Shown here: piece after piece, positions 26,310 through 34,511 of the stretch
How the letters are laid out: each line of letters opens with the position of its first letter
Position numbering within the stretch: the first letter of the stretch is position 1
Assembly: GCA_039182125.1 (NCBI GenBank)
Contig: JBCDCH010000005.1
Coordinates: forward strand, 1 to 64,000
Source of the DNA: Planctomycetota bacterium
GTDB taxonomy: Bacteria; Planctomycetota; Phycisphaerae; Tepidisphaerales; Tepidisphaeraceae
Length of the DNA stretch: 64,000 bases
Direction of reading: 5' to 3'
The notes under the pieces: generated by a model
The model's input: only the letters and a program-made list of their open reading frames with translations
Databases searched by the model: none
What the model was told of the DNA's origin: nothing
Made by a program: the position numbers and the translations under genes

Positions 26310-27758
26310 ATGAACCAGAATTACCCCTCGCGTTCCGCCGTGCTTGAAAAACTTGAAGAGCGTCGTCTTCTTGCGGTCAGCCCGATCCTCGCGGGCAAGA
26401 ACAACACCGAGATCCCGCTCGACACCGACGGCACCCAACTCGATTACAACTTCGTGACCGTCCGGTTCGACGGCGAGGTCCAACTCGGTGATAACCCCGA
26501 GGCCGGCTTTGGTCTGCGTGGTTACGCAATCAATCCGCTTTCGGGTGGTCAACAGCAGATCGTCATCCCGACCTCCGAGCACCAGATCCTTCAGGACGAG
26601 AACGGCGACGACACGATCGTCCGGTTCAAGACCGAGTTCCGCGCCCGCAAGGGCGGACGGTTGTACCTCTACGAAGGTGCGCTGCGGGATCTCAACGGCG
26701 ACGACGTGCTCAACACCCCCAGCGATGCGATTCCGAACATCCGCCTCGAGAAGGGTTTGAACAAGCCGCGGTTTACGCTGGCACTGCGTCCGTTCGTGCC
26801 GTATGACTTCACGTTCTTCAACAAGGATTTCTTCGACGCCTCGCCCGACCCGATCACGCGTCCGGTACTCGGGCCTAACGAACTTCGTGCGGACCTGGCG
26901 AGCTTCCTGGCCGATCGCGGGCTCGAGCAGAGCGTCATCGACCAGGCGGTTGCCCAGTTCGACGACTCGACCGTGCAGACGCGCGTGCCCGACGCCACGC
27001 TCCGCGCCGGCCTGTTATCGCTCTACGGCACCGACGGCGAGCCGGCCATCGATGCGATACTCGGTACGCTCAATCCGACGGGGCAGCCGTACACCATCCT
27101 CGGCTACGACACGACGCTCCCGCCCGAAGTTCGCCGCGCCGAATCCAAACTGGAGAACGGCCGGCTCCGTCTGATCTTTAAGCAGGAACTTGCCGACGAG
27201 CACTACGCCTCGCTGGGCGCGCTGATCGCGCACGAAGTCATGCACAACGATGTCGGCATCGTGCAAAACGAGGAGATCGTCGCGCACCTCGTCGAGGCGA
27301 GTGTCTGGGCCGACCACATTCAGACCCGCCCGGCCATCGCCCGCTACGGCACGCCCAATGTCACCGAGCAGAACGGCCGACTCGTCGCGTTGCTCAACTC
27401 CGGCGACCGGCTCTACCCGCGCACCGGCATCCTGGGAGCGCCGCTCAACAACGAGGGCAACGAGGTTTACGTCAACGGCTCGGGACTGTTCGCGGATGAC
27501 CCGATCAGCTTCGAGGACGAAATCCGGCAGGAGTTTGAAGCCCGCGGCGTCATCGACGGCGCACTTCAAGCCAACACCAGCCCGATCACCGATATCCTGC
27601 TCAACCTCCTCGAACCGGGCGACTACACGTTCGAGAACTTCAACACCAGCCTGCTGGAGACGATCGACGCCAACCAGCGCTTCTTCGGCGACGCCGAGGC
27701 GGTCGCGGTGGCCGGCATCCTGAAAATGGCTCCGCAGCCGATGAACATCAACATCTGA
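26310..27758 (+). CDS. exported HExxH metalloprotease-like protein with planctomycete LExRRLLA N-terminal motif
   Basis: 482 residues, not a named family. The N-terminus reads VLEKLEERRLLAV, the planctomycete motif found at the start of many large exported proteins. The middle is beta-rich. At residues 308-312 LIAHEVMHND gives a zinc-binding HEVMH (HExxH), followed 9 residues later by NEEIVAH as a possible third ligand (E321/E322). This is a candidate secreted zinc peptidase; activity is inference. The ATG at 26310 was chosen over a TTG at 26286. A strong terminator follows. Confidence 0.65.
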   Translation: MNQNYPSRSAVLEKLEERRLLAVSPILAGKNNTEIPLDTDGTQLDYNFVTVRFDGEVQLGDNPEAGFGLRGYAINPLSGGQQQIVIPTSEHQILQDENGDDTIVRFKTEFRARKGGRLYLYEGALRDLNGDDVLNTPSDAIPNIRLEKGLNKPRFTLALRPFVPYDFTFFNKDFFDASPDPITRPVLGPNELRADLASFLADRGLEQSVIDQAVAQFDDSTVQTRVPDATLRAGLLSLYGTDGEPAIDAILGTLNPTGQPYTILGYDTTLPPEVRRAESKLENGRLRLIFKQELADEHYASLGALIAHEVMHNDVGIVQNEEIVAHLVEASVWADHIQTRPAIARYGTPNVTEQNGRLVALLNSGDRLYPRTGILGAPLNNEGNEVYVNGSGLFADDPISFEDEIRQEFEARGVIDGALQANTSPITDILLNLLEPGDYTFENFNTSLLETIDANQRFFGDAEAVAVAGILKMAPQPMNINI

Positions 27759-27787
27759 GTAGTCGCTGTGCAAGTTCAACCACAAAG

Positions 27788-27813
27788 CCCACGCCTTCAG
27801 GCGTGGGTCTTTT
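27788..27813. terminator. shared terminator between the HExxH gene and trmB
   Basis: CCCACGCCT-TC-AGGCGTGGG is a perfect 9-base-pair stem followed by TCTTTT on the plus strand. The last codons and the stop of trmB (minus strand) lie inside the stem. The T run serves the plus-strand gene, while the minus side has CTTTG. Confidence 0.85.
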
Positions 27814-28432
27814 GCTTCACCGCCGCAATCGCGTTGAACGTCCGGCCCTCGGCGATGTACTTACGCTCGAAGTTGGTGCCGACCACCTCGCCCTCGCCGG
27901 CCGAGCCGTAGCCGCGGTAGTCGACGCGTTGCAGATTCGATGCCTCGACGGTCGGCTTGATGTGCTCCCAGTAATCCTGGTGATCGGTCACGACTTGCAA
28001 CCGTCCGCCGGGCACCAGCACACGCTCGACGATCTCCATAAATGCTGGCTGGATCAGGCGACGCTTGTTGTGCTTCGCCTTGGGCCAGGGGTCGGGGAAG
28101 TAGATGTGCAGCGCATCGACCGACTCTGCCGACACGAGTTCGGTCAGGAACCAGTTCGCCTCGGCGCGGGACATGCGTGCGTTATCAGCGCAGCCGTTGC
28201 GACGCAAGCGGTCGGCGGTGTAGCGGTATTAGAAGCGTGCCCACTCGAGGCCGTAGAAGTTGATGTCCTTGCGGGTGGTAGCCTGCTGGGTGATGAACGT
28301 GCCCTTGCCGCAGCCGATCTCGATCTCGACCGGGTTGGCATTGCCGAAGAGCGCGGCCCAGTCGATCGGGCGGGGCAGGGCTTCGACCTCCAGGCCGACC
28401 GGTTCCACGACAAGTTCCTTCCGCGTCTGCAT
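27797..28432 (-). pseudogene. trmB: tRNA (guanine-N7-)-methyltransferase interrupted by an in-frame TAA
   Basis: The reading frame keeps TrmB homology over 211 codons but carries TAA at 28229-28231 (codon 68). Before it are the SAM-binding VEIEIGCGKGTFITQQATTR and NFYGLEWARF. After it the frame continues YRYTADRLRR, then the catalytic HIYFPDPWPKAKHNKRR and GTNFERKY. Family alignments place Tyr where the TAA is (…ARKY.R..). TrmB makes m7G46 in tRNA. Either the gene is broken, the base is a sequence error, or the stop is read through. The start is 18 bases from the divergent SDR gene. Confidence 0.85.
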
Positions 28433-28450
28433 GAGCGAATACGATAGCGC

Positions 28451-29281
28451 ATGGCAAAGTTGAAGGGCCAAACCATCGCGGTTACCGGCGGCAACAGCGG
28501 CATCGGCTTCGAAACCTGCAAGGTCCTCGCCGAACGCGGAGCGCACGTCATCCTCATGGGCCGCGACGAACACCGTTGCCTGCGCGCCGCCGAGCAGATC
28601 AACGGCCATGTGAAGATCGTCGTCTGCGATCTGGCCGACTTCGCCAGTGTCCGCCGCGCCGTCGAGCGTATCGACAAGCTGCACGTCCTGATCAACAACG
28701 CCGGCATGCACTCCAGCCAGTACAAGGAAACCGTCGACGGCTTCGAGCAAACCCTCCAGGTGAACCACCTCGGCCACTACCTGCTCACGTCGCTGCTGTT
28801 GCCGAAGATGTCGAGCAACGACCCGCGCGTGATCAACCTCAGCAGCCGGGCCCACGAGAACAGCCCCACGCCCGACTTCGACGACCTGAACCTCAAGACT
28901 CGCTATCGCGGTATCCGCGCCTATTGCCAATCCAAGCTCTTCAACATCTGGTTCACCAAGACCCTCGACGAGAAGTACCCGCAGGTGCAAACCAACGCCG
29001 TCCACCCCGGCGTGATCGCGACGGGCATCTTCCGCAACCTCCCGTGGATCGTCCGGACACCGATCCTGAAGTTCTTCACCAAGACGCCCGAGGAAGGCGC
29101 GAAAACGAGCATCCACCTCGCCGCCGATGACATTGACGTGAGCGGCCGCTACTGGCGTGACGAGAAGCCGACCAACGAGAGCAAGCTCGCCAAGGACGCC
29201 GCGCTCGCCCGCCGCTTCTGGGACTGGAGTTTGAAAGCCACCGGCGCGCGGTGGCCTACGGTCGAAGGTGCCAACGGTTGA
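28451..29281 (+). CDS. short-chain dehydrogenase/reductase
   Basis: 276 residues of the classical SDR fold, closest in feel to retinol-dehydrogenase or WWOX-like members. The cofactor motif is TGGNSGIGFETCK, with NNAGMHSS and VNHLGHYLL. The active-site Ser lies in NLSSRAHE and Tyr/Lys in YCQSKLFN. The substrate is unknown. The 3' end overlaps the SRPBCC gene by 14 bases, so the two are probably co-translated. Confidence 0.88.
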   Translation: MAKLKGQTIAVTGGNSGIGFETCKVLAERGAHVILMGRDEHRCLRAAEQINGHVKIVVCDLADFASVRRAVERIDKLHVLINNAGMHSSQYKETVDGFEQTLQVNHLGHYLLTSLLLPKMSSNDPRVINLSSRAHENSPTPDFDDLNLKTRYRGIRAYCQSKLFNIWFTKTLDEKYPQVQTNAVHPGVIATGIFRNLPWIVRTPILKFFTKTPEEGAKTSIHLAADDIDVSGRYWRDEKPTNESKLAKDAALARRFWDWSLKATGARWPTVEGANG

Positions 29282-29750
29282 ATACACGACGCGCGTCCCC
29301 GCACCCCTCGCCGACGTCTGGGCCTGGCACGAGGACATCTACGATGCGTTCCTCGCGCTGGTCCCGCCGGACCAGCAGGTGGAGCTGGTGAAGGCAGAGC
29401 CGTTGCCGCCGCGGGTGGGGACGATCGTGGAGATCAAGACGAAGGTGCCCGTGCTGGGCTGGAAGCCGTGGATCGCCGAGTACGTCGGCCACGAACCGCC
29501 GAATGAGAACGGCGAAGCCTGGTTCATCGACCGCAGCAACGAAGGCCCGTTCAAGCACTGGAACCACAAGCACCACTTCAAGTCGGAAGGCAACGAAACG
29601 GTCCTGACCGACTCCATCCACTACACCCCGCCCTTCGGCCCCATCGGCTGGGTCGCCGACAAGCTCCTCATCCGCCGCCAGCTCAACGCGATGTTCGCGT
29701 ACCGACACAAGGTGACCCGCGAGAAGTTTAGCGGAGTTGGTAGTCGGTAA
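29268..29750 (+). CDS. SRPBCC-superfamily (START/Bet v1-like) protein
   Basis: 160 residues. The opening VEYTTRVPAPLADVWAWHED is the usual first strand and helix of the SRPBCC ligand-binding cup. PFGPIGWVADKLLIRRQLN followed by MFAYR is the C-terminal helix pattern of this group. The start is GTG inside the end of the SDR gene. Such proteins bind lipids or polyketides. The pairing with an SDR suggests processing or transport of a hydrophobic compound (inference). Confidence 0.78.
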   Translation: MPTVEYTTRVPAPLADVWAWHEDIYDAFLALVPPDQQVELVKAEPLPPRVGTIVEIKTKVPVLGWKPWIAEYVGHEPPNENGEAWFIDRSNEGPFKHWNHKHHFKSEGNETVLTDSIHYTPPFGPIGWVADKLLIRRQLNAMFAYRHKVTREKFSGVGSR

Positions 29751-29801
29751 AACTTAGTTGGTAGAGTCGCACGACGCCGTTTCCCCTCTACCAACTAAGT
29801 T
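29751..29801. repeat. 14-bp perfect inverted repeat between SRPBCC gene and purK
   Basis: AACTTAGTTGGTAG (29751-29764) and its exact complement (29788-29801) flank a 23-base loop. Related AGTTGGTAG units occur directly to the left and right. It lacks a T run, so it may be a repeat or a weak attenuator before purK. Confidence 0.6.
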
Positions 29802-29824
29802 CTACCAACTACCGACTCTTCCAA

Positions 29825-30961
29825 ATGCCCCGCACCATCCAACCCGGTTCCACCATCGGCATCCTCGGCGGCGGGCAGCTCGGCCGCATGTTCGGCATCG
29901 CCGCCCGACGCATGGGCTACCGCGTGCATTGCCTCGACCCCGCACAGGACTGCCCGGCCGGCCAGGTCGCCGACGTCGAGATCAACCGTCCCTACGACGA
30001 CATCGACGCCGCGCGGAACTTTGCCAACCGCGTCGATGTGGTGACCTTCGAGTTCGAGAACGTCCCGGCCGAGACACTCGAAGCGATCGAAGCCATCACG
30101 CCGGTGCATCCCTCGCCGCACGTCCTGCACACCTGTCGGCACCGCCTGCGCGAGAAGACGTTCCTGCGCGAAGGCCGATTCCCGCACGCGGACTGGAAGG
30201 AATGCCAAAGTGCCGAGGACGTCGCCGAGGCGGTCGAAGCCTTCGGCGGCGGGATTTTGAAGACCGCGCTATTCGGTTACGACGGCAAGGGGCAGAGCAA
30301 ACTGAAACCCGGTGACGACTACGCCGCGGCGTGGGCCGCGCTGAACCAGCCGACGTGCGTCGTTGAGAAGATCGTCCCCTTCGATCGCGAGATCAGCGTC
30401 ATCGTCGCCCGCACCGCGGCGGGGGAGATGAAAAGCTTCCCGCCGTTCGAGAACGTGCACGTCAACCACATCCTCGACGTGGCGACCTGTCCGGCCGATG
30501 CGCCGGGCGCGGTCGAACTCGCCGAGGCGATCGCGGACAAGCTCGACGTCGTCGGCCTGCTCGCGGTGGAGATGTTCGTCGTCGGCGACGACATCCTCGT
30601 CAACGAACTCGCCCCCCGCCCCCACAACAGCGGCCACCTGACCTTCGACGCCTGCGTCACCAGCCAGTTCGAGCAGCAACTAAGGGCCGTCTGCGGCCTC
30701 CCCCTCGGCGACCCAAGCCTGCTATGCGGCGGAGCCGCCATGGCCAACCTCCTCGGCGACCTGTGGGCCGATGGCGAACCGAACTGGCCCGCCGCATTGC
30801 AAGACCCCCGCGTCAAGCTCCACCTCTATGGCAAGACCGAAGCAAGGAAAGGGCGGAAGATGGGCCACTTGGCAGTCTGCCTAAGCCGTCCAGATAAACA
30901 TGCTGCTCAAGAAGTGGTCGCAGGGATCAGAGGGTCAATCATTCGATGTTGCTCGAATTAA
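29825..30961 (+). CDS. purK: 5-(carboxyamino)imidazole ribonucleotide synthase
   Basis: 378 residues of the ATP-grasp fold. PurK carboxylates aminoimidazole ribonucleotide with bicarbonate and ATP in purine synthesis. Diagnostic blocks are IGILGGGQLGRMF, VVTFEFENVPAETLE, LKTALFGYDGKGQ, VVEKIVPFDREISVIVAR and NELAPRPHNSGH. The C-terminus RKMGHLAV is normal. The last dozen residues (RGSIIRCCSN) run into an AT-rich gene on the other strand and may be a replaced tail. No purE is adjacent. Confidence 0.92.
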   Translation: MPRTIQPGSTIGILGGGQLGRMFGIAARRMGYRVHCLDPAQDCPAGQVADVEINRPYDDIDAARNFANRVDVVTFEFENVPAETLEAIEAITPVHPSPHVLHTCRHRLREKTFLREGRFPHADWKECQSAEDVAEAVEAFGGGILKTALFGYDGKGQSKLKPGDDYAAAWAALNQPTCVVEKIVPFDREISVIVARTAAGEMKSFPPFENVHVNHILDVATCPADAPGAVELAEAIADKLDVVGLLAVEMFVVGDDILVNELAPRPHNSGHLTFDACVTSQFEQQLRAVCGLPLGDPSLLCGGAAMANLLGDLWADGEPNWPAALQDPRVKLHLYGKTEARKGRKMGHLAVCLSRPDKHAAQEVVAGIRGSIIRCCSN

Positions 30962-31846
30962 TCGCGATTCTTCGAGATCGTTTTTTATCTGGAAGACTCT
31001 GCCGCCTATTTCCGGATCTGGCACAAGCCTCTCGTGTAGAGATAGCAAGTCGTGTAATGTTCCATCCTTGAGCCCGTGATATCGTAAGCGGATTTCTTCC
31101 ACGTTAACAAAATTGGACTTCGCAAAAGACATTGCTTCATATCGCGATGCCCGCTCTGCGAAGGCGGTGACTTCGATGATGCAGATTAAGTTATCGTCAA
31201 GAAGGCTCTCGATTTGCCTCTCAAGAAGTTCGGTTGTTCTGCCGGTAGTGCTCACTTCAATCGCGGATCTTCGAACAGCAACCAAAGTGTTCAAAGATCT
31301 AAACAATGGTTGTGTCTTTACTGCGATTGAGGTGGCAAGCTTCCACTGTGAGTCGATGTCGGCCAGTAGTTCTTTGGGCAAGTCTTTACCATGTAAGTCG
31401 ATTACTTTTTGACGAATATTGCCGTGTTTGTCTTTTGCTTCGCGTGCGACTTCAACTAGAGATCTTTCGCAAGATTTGTTTGGGCTAGAGCCGGACGCAT
31501 CAATTTCAGCGCGGAGCGACTCAGTTCGGGTTAATGATGAGTAGAAGTGTGTCGTTAACTCTTGGATGGCCGATGACCTGTTGGCGGCATCAAGCTCTCT
31601 ACGTTGGAGTGTCAGTGCTGCAACAACACCGAGAAACGCGAGCAAGGAAAGCGTGGCATTAACTATGCCAAATGAGTCGCCAAGCAATGCTCTGTATTGG
31701 AGCTCTTCGGCAGGAGTTGTGGGGTCAAGATCATCTATTGATGCAGAGAGGTAAAAATTGTAGGATGACAAGCTATAAGTACCCACAAGCAGAATCACTG
31801 CCACTGCCACAACTATCAGTCCACGCGTTATAAGATCGGTTTTCAC
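30935..31846 (-). CDS. AT-rich membrane protein resembling putative phage abortive-infection (putAbiC-like) proteins
   Basis: 303 residues. Two N-terminal membrane helices (about 8-30 and 57-80) lead into TLQRRELDAANRSS and ELTTHFYSSLTRTESLR. A long helical cytoplasmic domain follows. The layout 'G..NA..S..AF.G...AL.LQR.EL' matches the group annotated as putative phage abortive infection proteins; this link is from memory of the family pattern. The base composition is far more AT-rich than the neighbours (about 38% GC in one counted 60-base line). The start is GTG with GGAGGG upstream. It overlaps the end of purK by 27 bases and probably arrived by transfer. Confidence 0.6.
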   Translation of the reverse strand: MKTDLITRGLIVVAVAVILLVGTYSLSSYNFYLSASIDDLDPTTPAEELQYRALLGDSFGIVNATLSLLAFLGVVAALTLQRRELDAANRSSAIQELTTHFYSSLTRTESLRAEIDASGSSPNKSCERSLVEVAREAKDKHGNIRQKVIDLHGKDLPKELLADIDSQWKLATSIAVKTQPLFRSLNTLVAVRRSAIEVSTTGRTTELLERQIESLLDDNLICIIEVTAFAERASRYEAMSFAKSNFVNVEEIRLRYHGLKDGTLHDLLSLHERLVPDPEIGGRVFQIKNDLEESRLIRATSND

Positions 31847-31902
31847 CGGTGACCCTCCAAAATCGTATAACGCAGATTACGAAGAATCGCTGCGTATAGC
31901 AA

Positions 31903-32751
31903 ATGTTCGGCTCCCACCTCTCCATCGCTGGCGGAATGCATCATGCCGTCGAGGCTGCCGAAGCGCTAGGCCTCGACACGGTTCAGGTGTTTACGAAGAA
32001 CCAGCAGCAGTGGAAATGCAAGCCGCTCGAGGCTAAGGCGGTGTCGACTTGGCGGGCGGCAATTGAGCGGGCGGGGTTCACCAAGACGGTGTCGCACGAC
32101 TCGTACCTGATCAATCTGGCCAGCCCCGATGCGGCGCTGCGGAAGAAGTCGGCGGACCTGTTCGTCGAGGAGATCCGCCGGTGCGACACGCTCGGGATTC
32201 CGTATCTCGTGAGCCACCCCGGTGCCCACATGGGCGCGGGTGAGTCGGCGGGGATCAAGCGTTTTGTGAAGACGCTCGATGCCGTGCTGAACCGGACGAA
32301 GAAGTGTGTCGGCGTGACGGTGTGTCTGGAGGCGACCGCCGGGCAGGGCAGCTCGCTCGGCCATCGGCTCGAACACCTCGCGGAGATGCTCACGACCAGC
32401 AAGTTCCCCGAGCGGCTCGGCGTCTGCCTCGACACGGCCCACCTCTTCGCCGCCGGCTATGACTTCCGCGGCAAGAAGTTCCCCACGTTCTGGAAGCACC
32501 TCGGCGAGACCATCGGCCACGACGCGATCAAGGTCATGCACCTCAACGACTCCAAGAAAGCCCTCGGCAGCCGGGTCGACCGCCACGAGCACATCGGCCT
32601 CGGCGAGATCGGCGACGACGGGTTCACGCCATGGCTCAAGAAGCGGGCGTTGAAGAAGGTGCCGAAGATTCTCGAGACGGCGAAGGGGGAGACGGACGAC
32701 AGAGAATCGTGGGACGCGGTGAACTTGCGGCGACTCAAATCACTCGCCTAA
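31903..32751 (+). CDS. nfo: deoxyribonuclease IV (endonuclease IV)
   Basis: 282 residues of the tri-zinc TIM barrel that cuts DNA at abasic sites. Ligand motifs are FGSHLSIAGG, SHDSYLINLAS, VSHPGAHMG, CLEATAGQG, CLDTAHLFAAGYD, MHLNDSKKALGSRVDRHEHI and GLGEIG. All three zinc sites appear complete and the length is standard. It follows the AT-rich gene divergently, and a palindromic repeat element lies just after its stop. Confidence 0.95.
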   Translation: MFGSHLSIAGGMHHAVEAAEALGLDTVQVFTKNQQQWKCKPLEAKAVSTWRAAIERAGFTKTVSHDSYLINLASPDAALRKKSADLFVEEIRRCDTLGIPYLVSHPGAHMGAGESAGIKRFVKTLDAVLNRTKKCVGVTVCLEATAGQGSSLGHRLEHLAEMLTTSKFPERLGVCLDTAHLFAAGYDFRGKKFPTFWKHLGETIGHDAIKVMHLNDSKKALGSRVDRHEHIGLGEIGDDGFTPWLKKRALKKVPKILETAKGETDDRESWDAVNLRRLKSLA

Positions 32752-32760
32752 TCCCTTTTC

Positions 32761-32910
32761 CGTCATCCCGAGCGCAGCCGAGGGATCTAGCTGAGAGGCA
32801 GGCATCGGCTCGTTTGGTGGACGGATCACCGGACCGAGCGGACGCGGGGCGGCCGACCGAGGGCGTTGCCTGTACGTCGGCTAGATCCTTCGACTGCGCT
32901 CAGGATGACA
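32761..32910. repeat. nested-palindrome repeat element (GTCATCC...GGATGAC type)
   Basis: About 30-base arms starting GTCATCCCGAGCGCAGCCGA at 32762 and ending TCAGGATGAC at 32909 pair with a few mismatches over a 90-base spacer. Each arm has its own short dyad (ATCCC/GGGAT and ATCCT/AGGAT). This is a repeat type seen dispersed in many bacterial genomes. No gene lies inside it. Confidence 0.7.
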
Positions 32911-32972
32911 TCGCGGGGTGGGGCGTCAGGGGTGAGTCGGTGCCGACGGCGGCGACACCATCAGCGACACTG

Positions 32973-33587
32973 TTACCGTCGCCGGCGGATCAGGCCGAGG
33001 CTTCCGACTGCGAGCAGGCCGAGCGTGGCCGGTTCGGGGATGGGCACGATCTGTCCGCGGAGTTCGCCGGTGTTGGGCAGGGGGAACTCGGCGGTGTGAA
33101 TGGCGAGGTAGAGGTTGCCGGACCGCAGGTCGTCGAGTGCGTCGGTGAGGGCGATGGAGTCGCCGGGGTCGCGGACGCCGTCGCCGTTGTCGTTCTCGTC
33201 GCCGTCGTCCCAGAGACCAGTGAGGGAGGTCCCGGTGAAGACGGCGTCGGCGTCGTCGACGCGGGGCAGGCCGAAGATGTTCAGGGCGTGGGGGCCGTTG
33301 GTGCCGGGGGCACCGATGTGGATGTGAATGCCTTGGACGAAGCTGTCGTCGGCGGGGTCGATGGAGATCCCGGTGAAGTCGATGTCGTAGGCGAGTGTCG
33401 GTCCGTCGGGGCCGTCCAGATCGAGGGTGAGCGTCCCGGAGCCGAGCGCGTCGGAGCCGACGGGTGAAGTGGCATCGCCGAAAGGAACCACCTGATCAGG
33501 GGTGAGATTGATCTCGAAAATTTCGACGGCGGATACGGTGGGAGCGGCCAAAAAAGCGGCCGCTGCGGTGGATACAAGGAACTTCAT
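32973..33587 (-). CDS. CHRD-domain PEP-CTERM protein
   Basis: 204 residues. A signal peptide (MKFLVSTAAAAFLAAPTVSA) is followed by a CHRD domain. Its strand pattern includes INLTPDQVVP, TLTLDLDGPDGPTLAYDIDF, GIHIHIGAPGTNGPHALNIF, YLAIHTAEFPLPNTGELRGQ and I. A canonical PEP-CTERM tail, PIPEPATLGLLAVGSLGLI plus RRRR, ends the protein. CHRD domains are beta structures of unclear ligand. It would be exported and processed by an exosortase. Confidence 0.88.
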   Translation of the reverse strand: MKFLVSTAAAAFLAAPTVSAVEIFEINLTPDQVVPFGDATSPVGSDALGSGTLTLDLDGPDGPTLAYDIDFTGISIDPADDSFVQGIHIHIGAPGTNGPHALNIFGLPRVDDADAVFTGTSLTGLWDDGDENDNGDGVRDPGDSIALTDALDDLRSGNLYLAIHTAEFPLPNTGELRGQIVPIPEPATLGLLAVGSLGLIRRRR

Positions 33588-33711
33588 GGCGGCAGCATAC
33601 CCCGTAAAGGCTAGCTGGGAGGTGAAAAATGCGGTTTGTCGGGCCGTTCTAAACAAACCCCGGCATTCCCACGGCGAAACCTTGCGGTGGTCGCTAGCGT
33701 CTTTTCCGAAC

Positions 33712-34476
33712 ATGGTGCAACTCCCGGGCGACAACCGCATGGATGGGGATAACGACGCAGACCGAGAAGCGGATGCGGCAAGGGAGCCGACGGACGCGGG
33801 TCTGCCAGACCAACCGGGTGTTAAGCCCTCGGGGAAGGACAAGCCGATGCAAGCTACGTTGTCCGCAAGCACGCCTGTCACCGAAGCAACGCCGCTGAAG
33901 ATCGCTGGTACGCAGCGCAAGCTGCGGCGGGAGTACGTCGCCTCGTCACCGGAAGAGGTGGACGCGTTGTTTGAAAAGGCCGTCGCCGAGCACGGCCGGC
34001 GGCTGTTGGCGATCGCCCGGTCGATCGTCGGCTTCCGCGCCAGTCCCGAGGACGTGGTCCAGCAGGCAATGTTGAACCTGTACAAGCATCGCCTTCGTTA
34101 CGATTGGGAATCGCCGGGGCCGTTGATGAAGCGGGCGGTGATCAACGAGTCACTGCGGCTGCTGCGTCCGCCGAAGATGTCGATGGTCCAGGATGACCAC
34201 CCGGCCCCGGACAAGCCCAAGGATGCGCCCGATGCGGCGATGATGGAAAACGAAACGGTCGAGCAAGTTCGGGCCGCGATTGATAAACTTCCTGAACACT
34301 TCCGTGCCGCACTCGTTCTTTGTGAATACGAGCAGATGAGTTACGCGGACATCGCCAAGACGCTGGACGCGTCGGTGCCGCAGATCAAGACGTGGCTCCA
34401 CCGGGCGCGTCGCAGGTTGGCAGGGATGCTCGAGCCGTATATGAAAGCCGGTCGCGGTGAACTCGCGTCGGACTGA
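33712..34476 (+). CDS. ECF-type RNA polymerase sigma factor
   Basis: About 254 residues. A disordered N-terminus (1-80) precedes region 2 (LFEKAVAEHGRRLLAIARSI and EDVVQQAMLNLYKHRLRYDW). Region 4 follows (KLPEHFRAALVLCEYEQMSY followed by ADIAKTLDASVPQIKTWLHRARRRL). Planctomycetes have many such factors. The downstream gene is a membrane anti-sigma factor, fitting the usual pair. The start could instead be the ATG at 33847, which would remove the disordered leader. Confidence 0.85.
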   Translation: MVQLPGDNRMDGDNDADREADAAREPTDAGLPDQPGVKPSGKDKPMQATLSASTPVTEATPLKIAGTQRKLRREYVASSPEEVDALFEKAVAEHGRRLLAIARSIVGFRASPEDVVQQAMLNLYKHRLRYDWESPGPLMKRAVINESLRLLRPPKMSMVQDDHPAPDKPKDAPDAAMMENETVEQVRAAIDKLPEHFRAALVLCEYEQMSYADIAKTLDASVPQIKTWLHRARRRLAGMLEPYMKAGRGELASD

Positions 34477-34511
34477 ACTGGTTGAAGAAGTCGTATTATT
34501 CTGGAGCTTGC

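Noticed and set aside
30890-30961. purK truncated by the AT-rich insertion
   Set aside because: The protein reaches the normal KMGHLAV end region and length; only the last few residues look unusual, which is not enough to call truncation.
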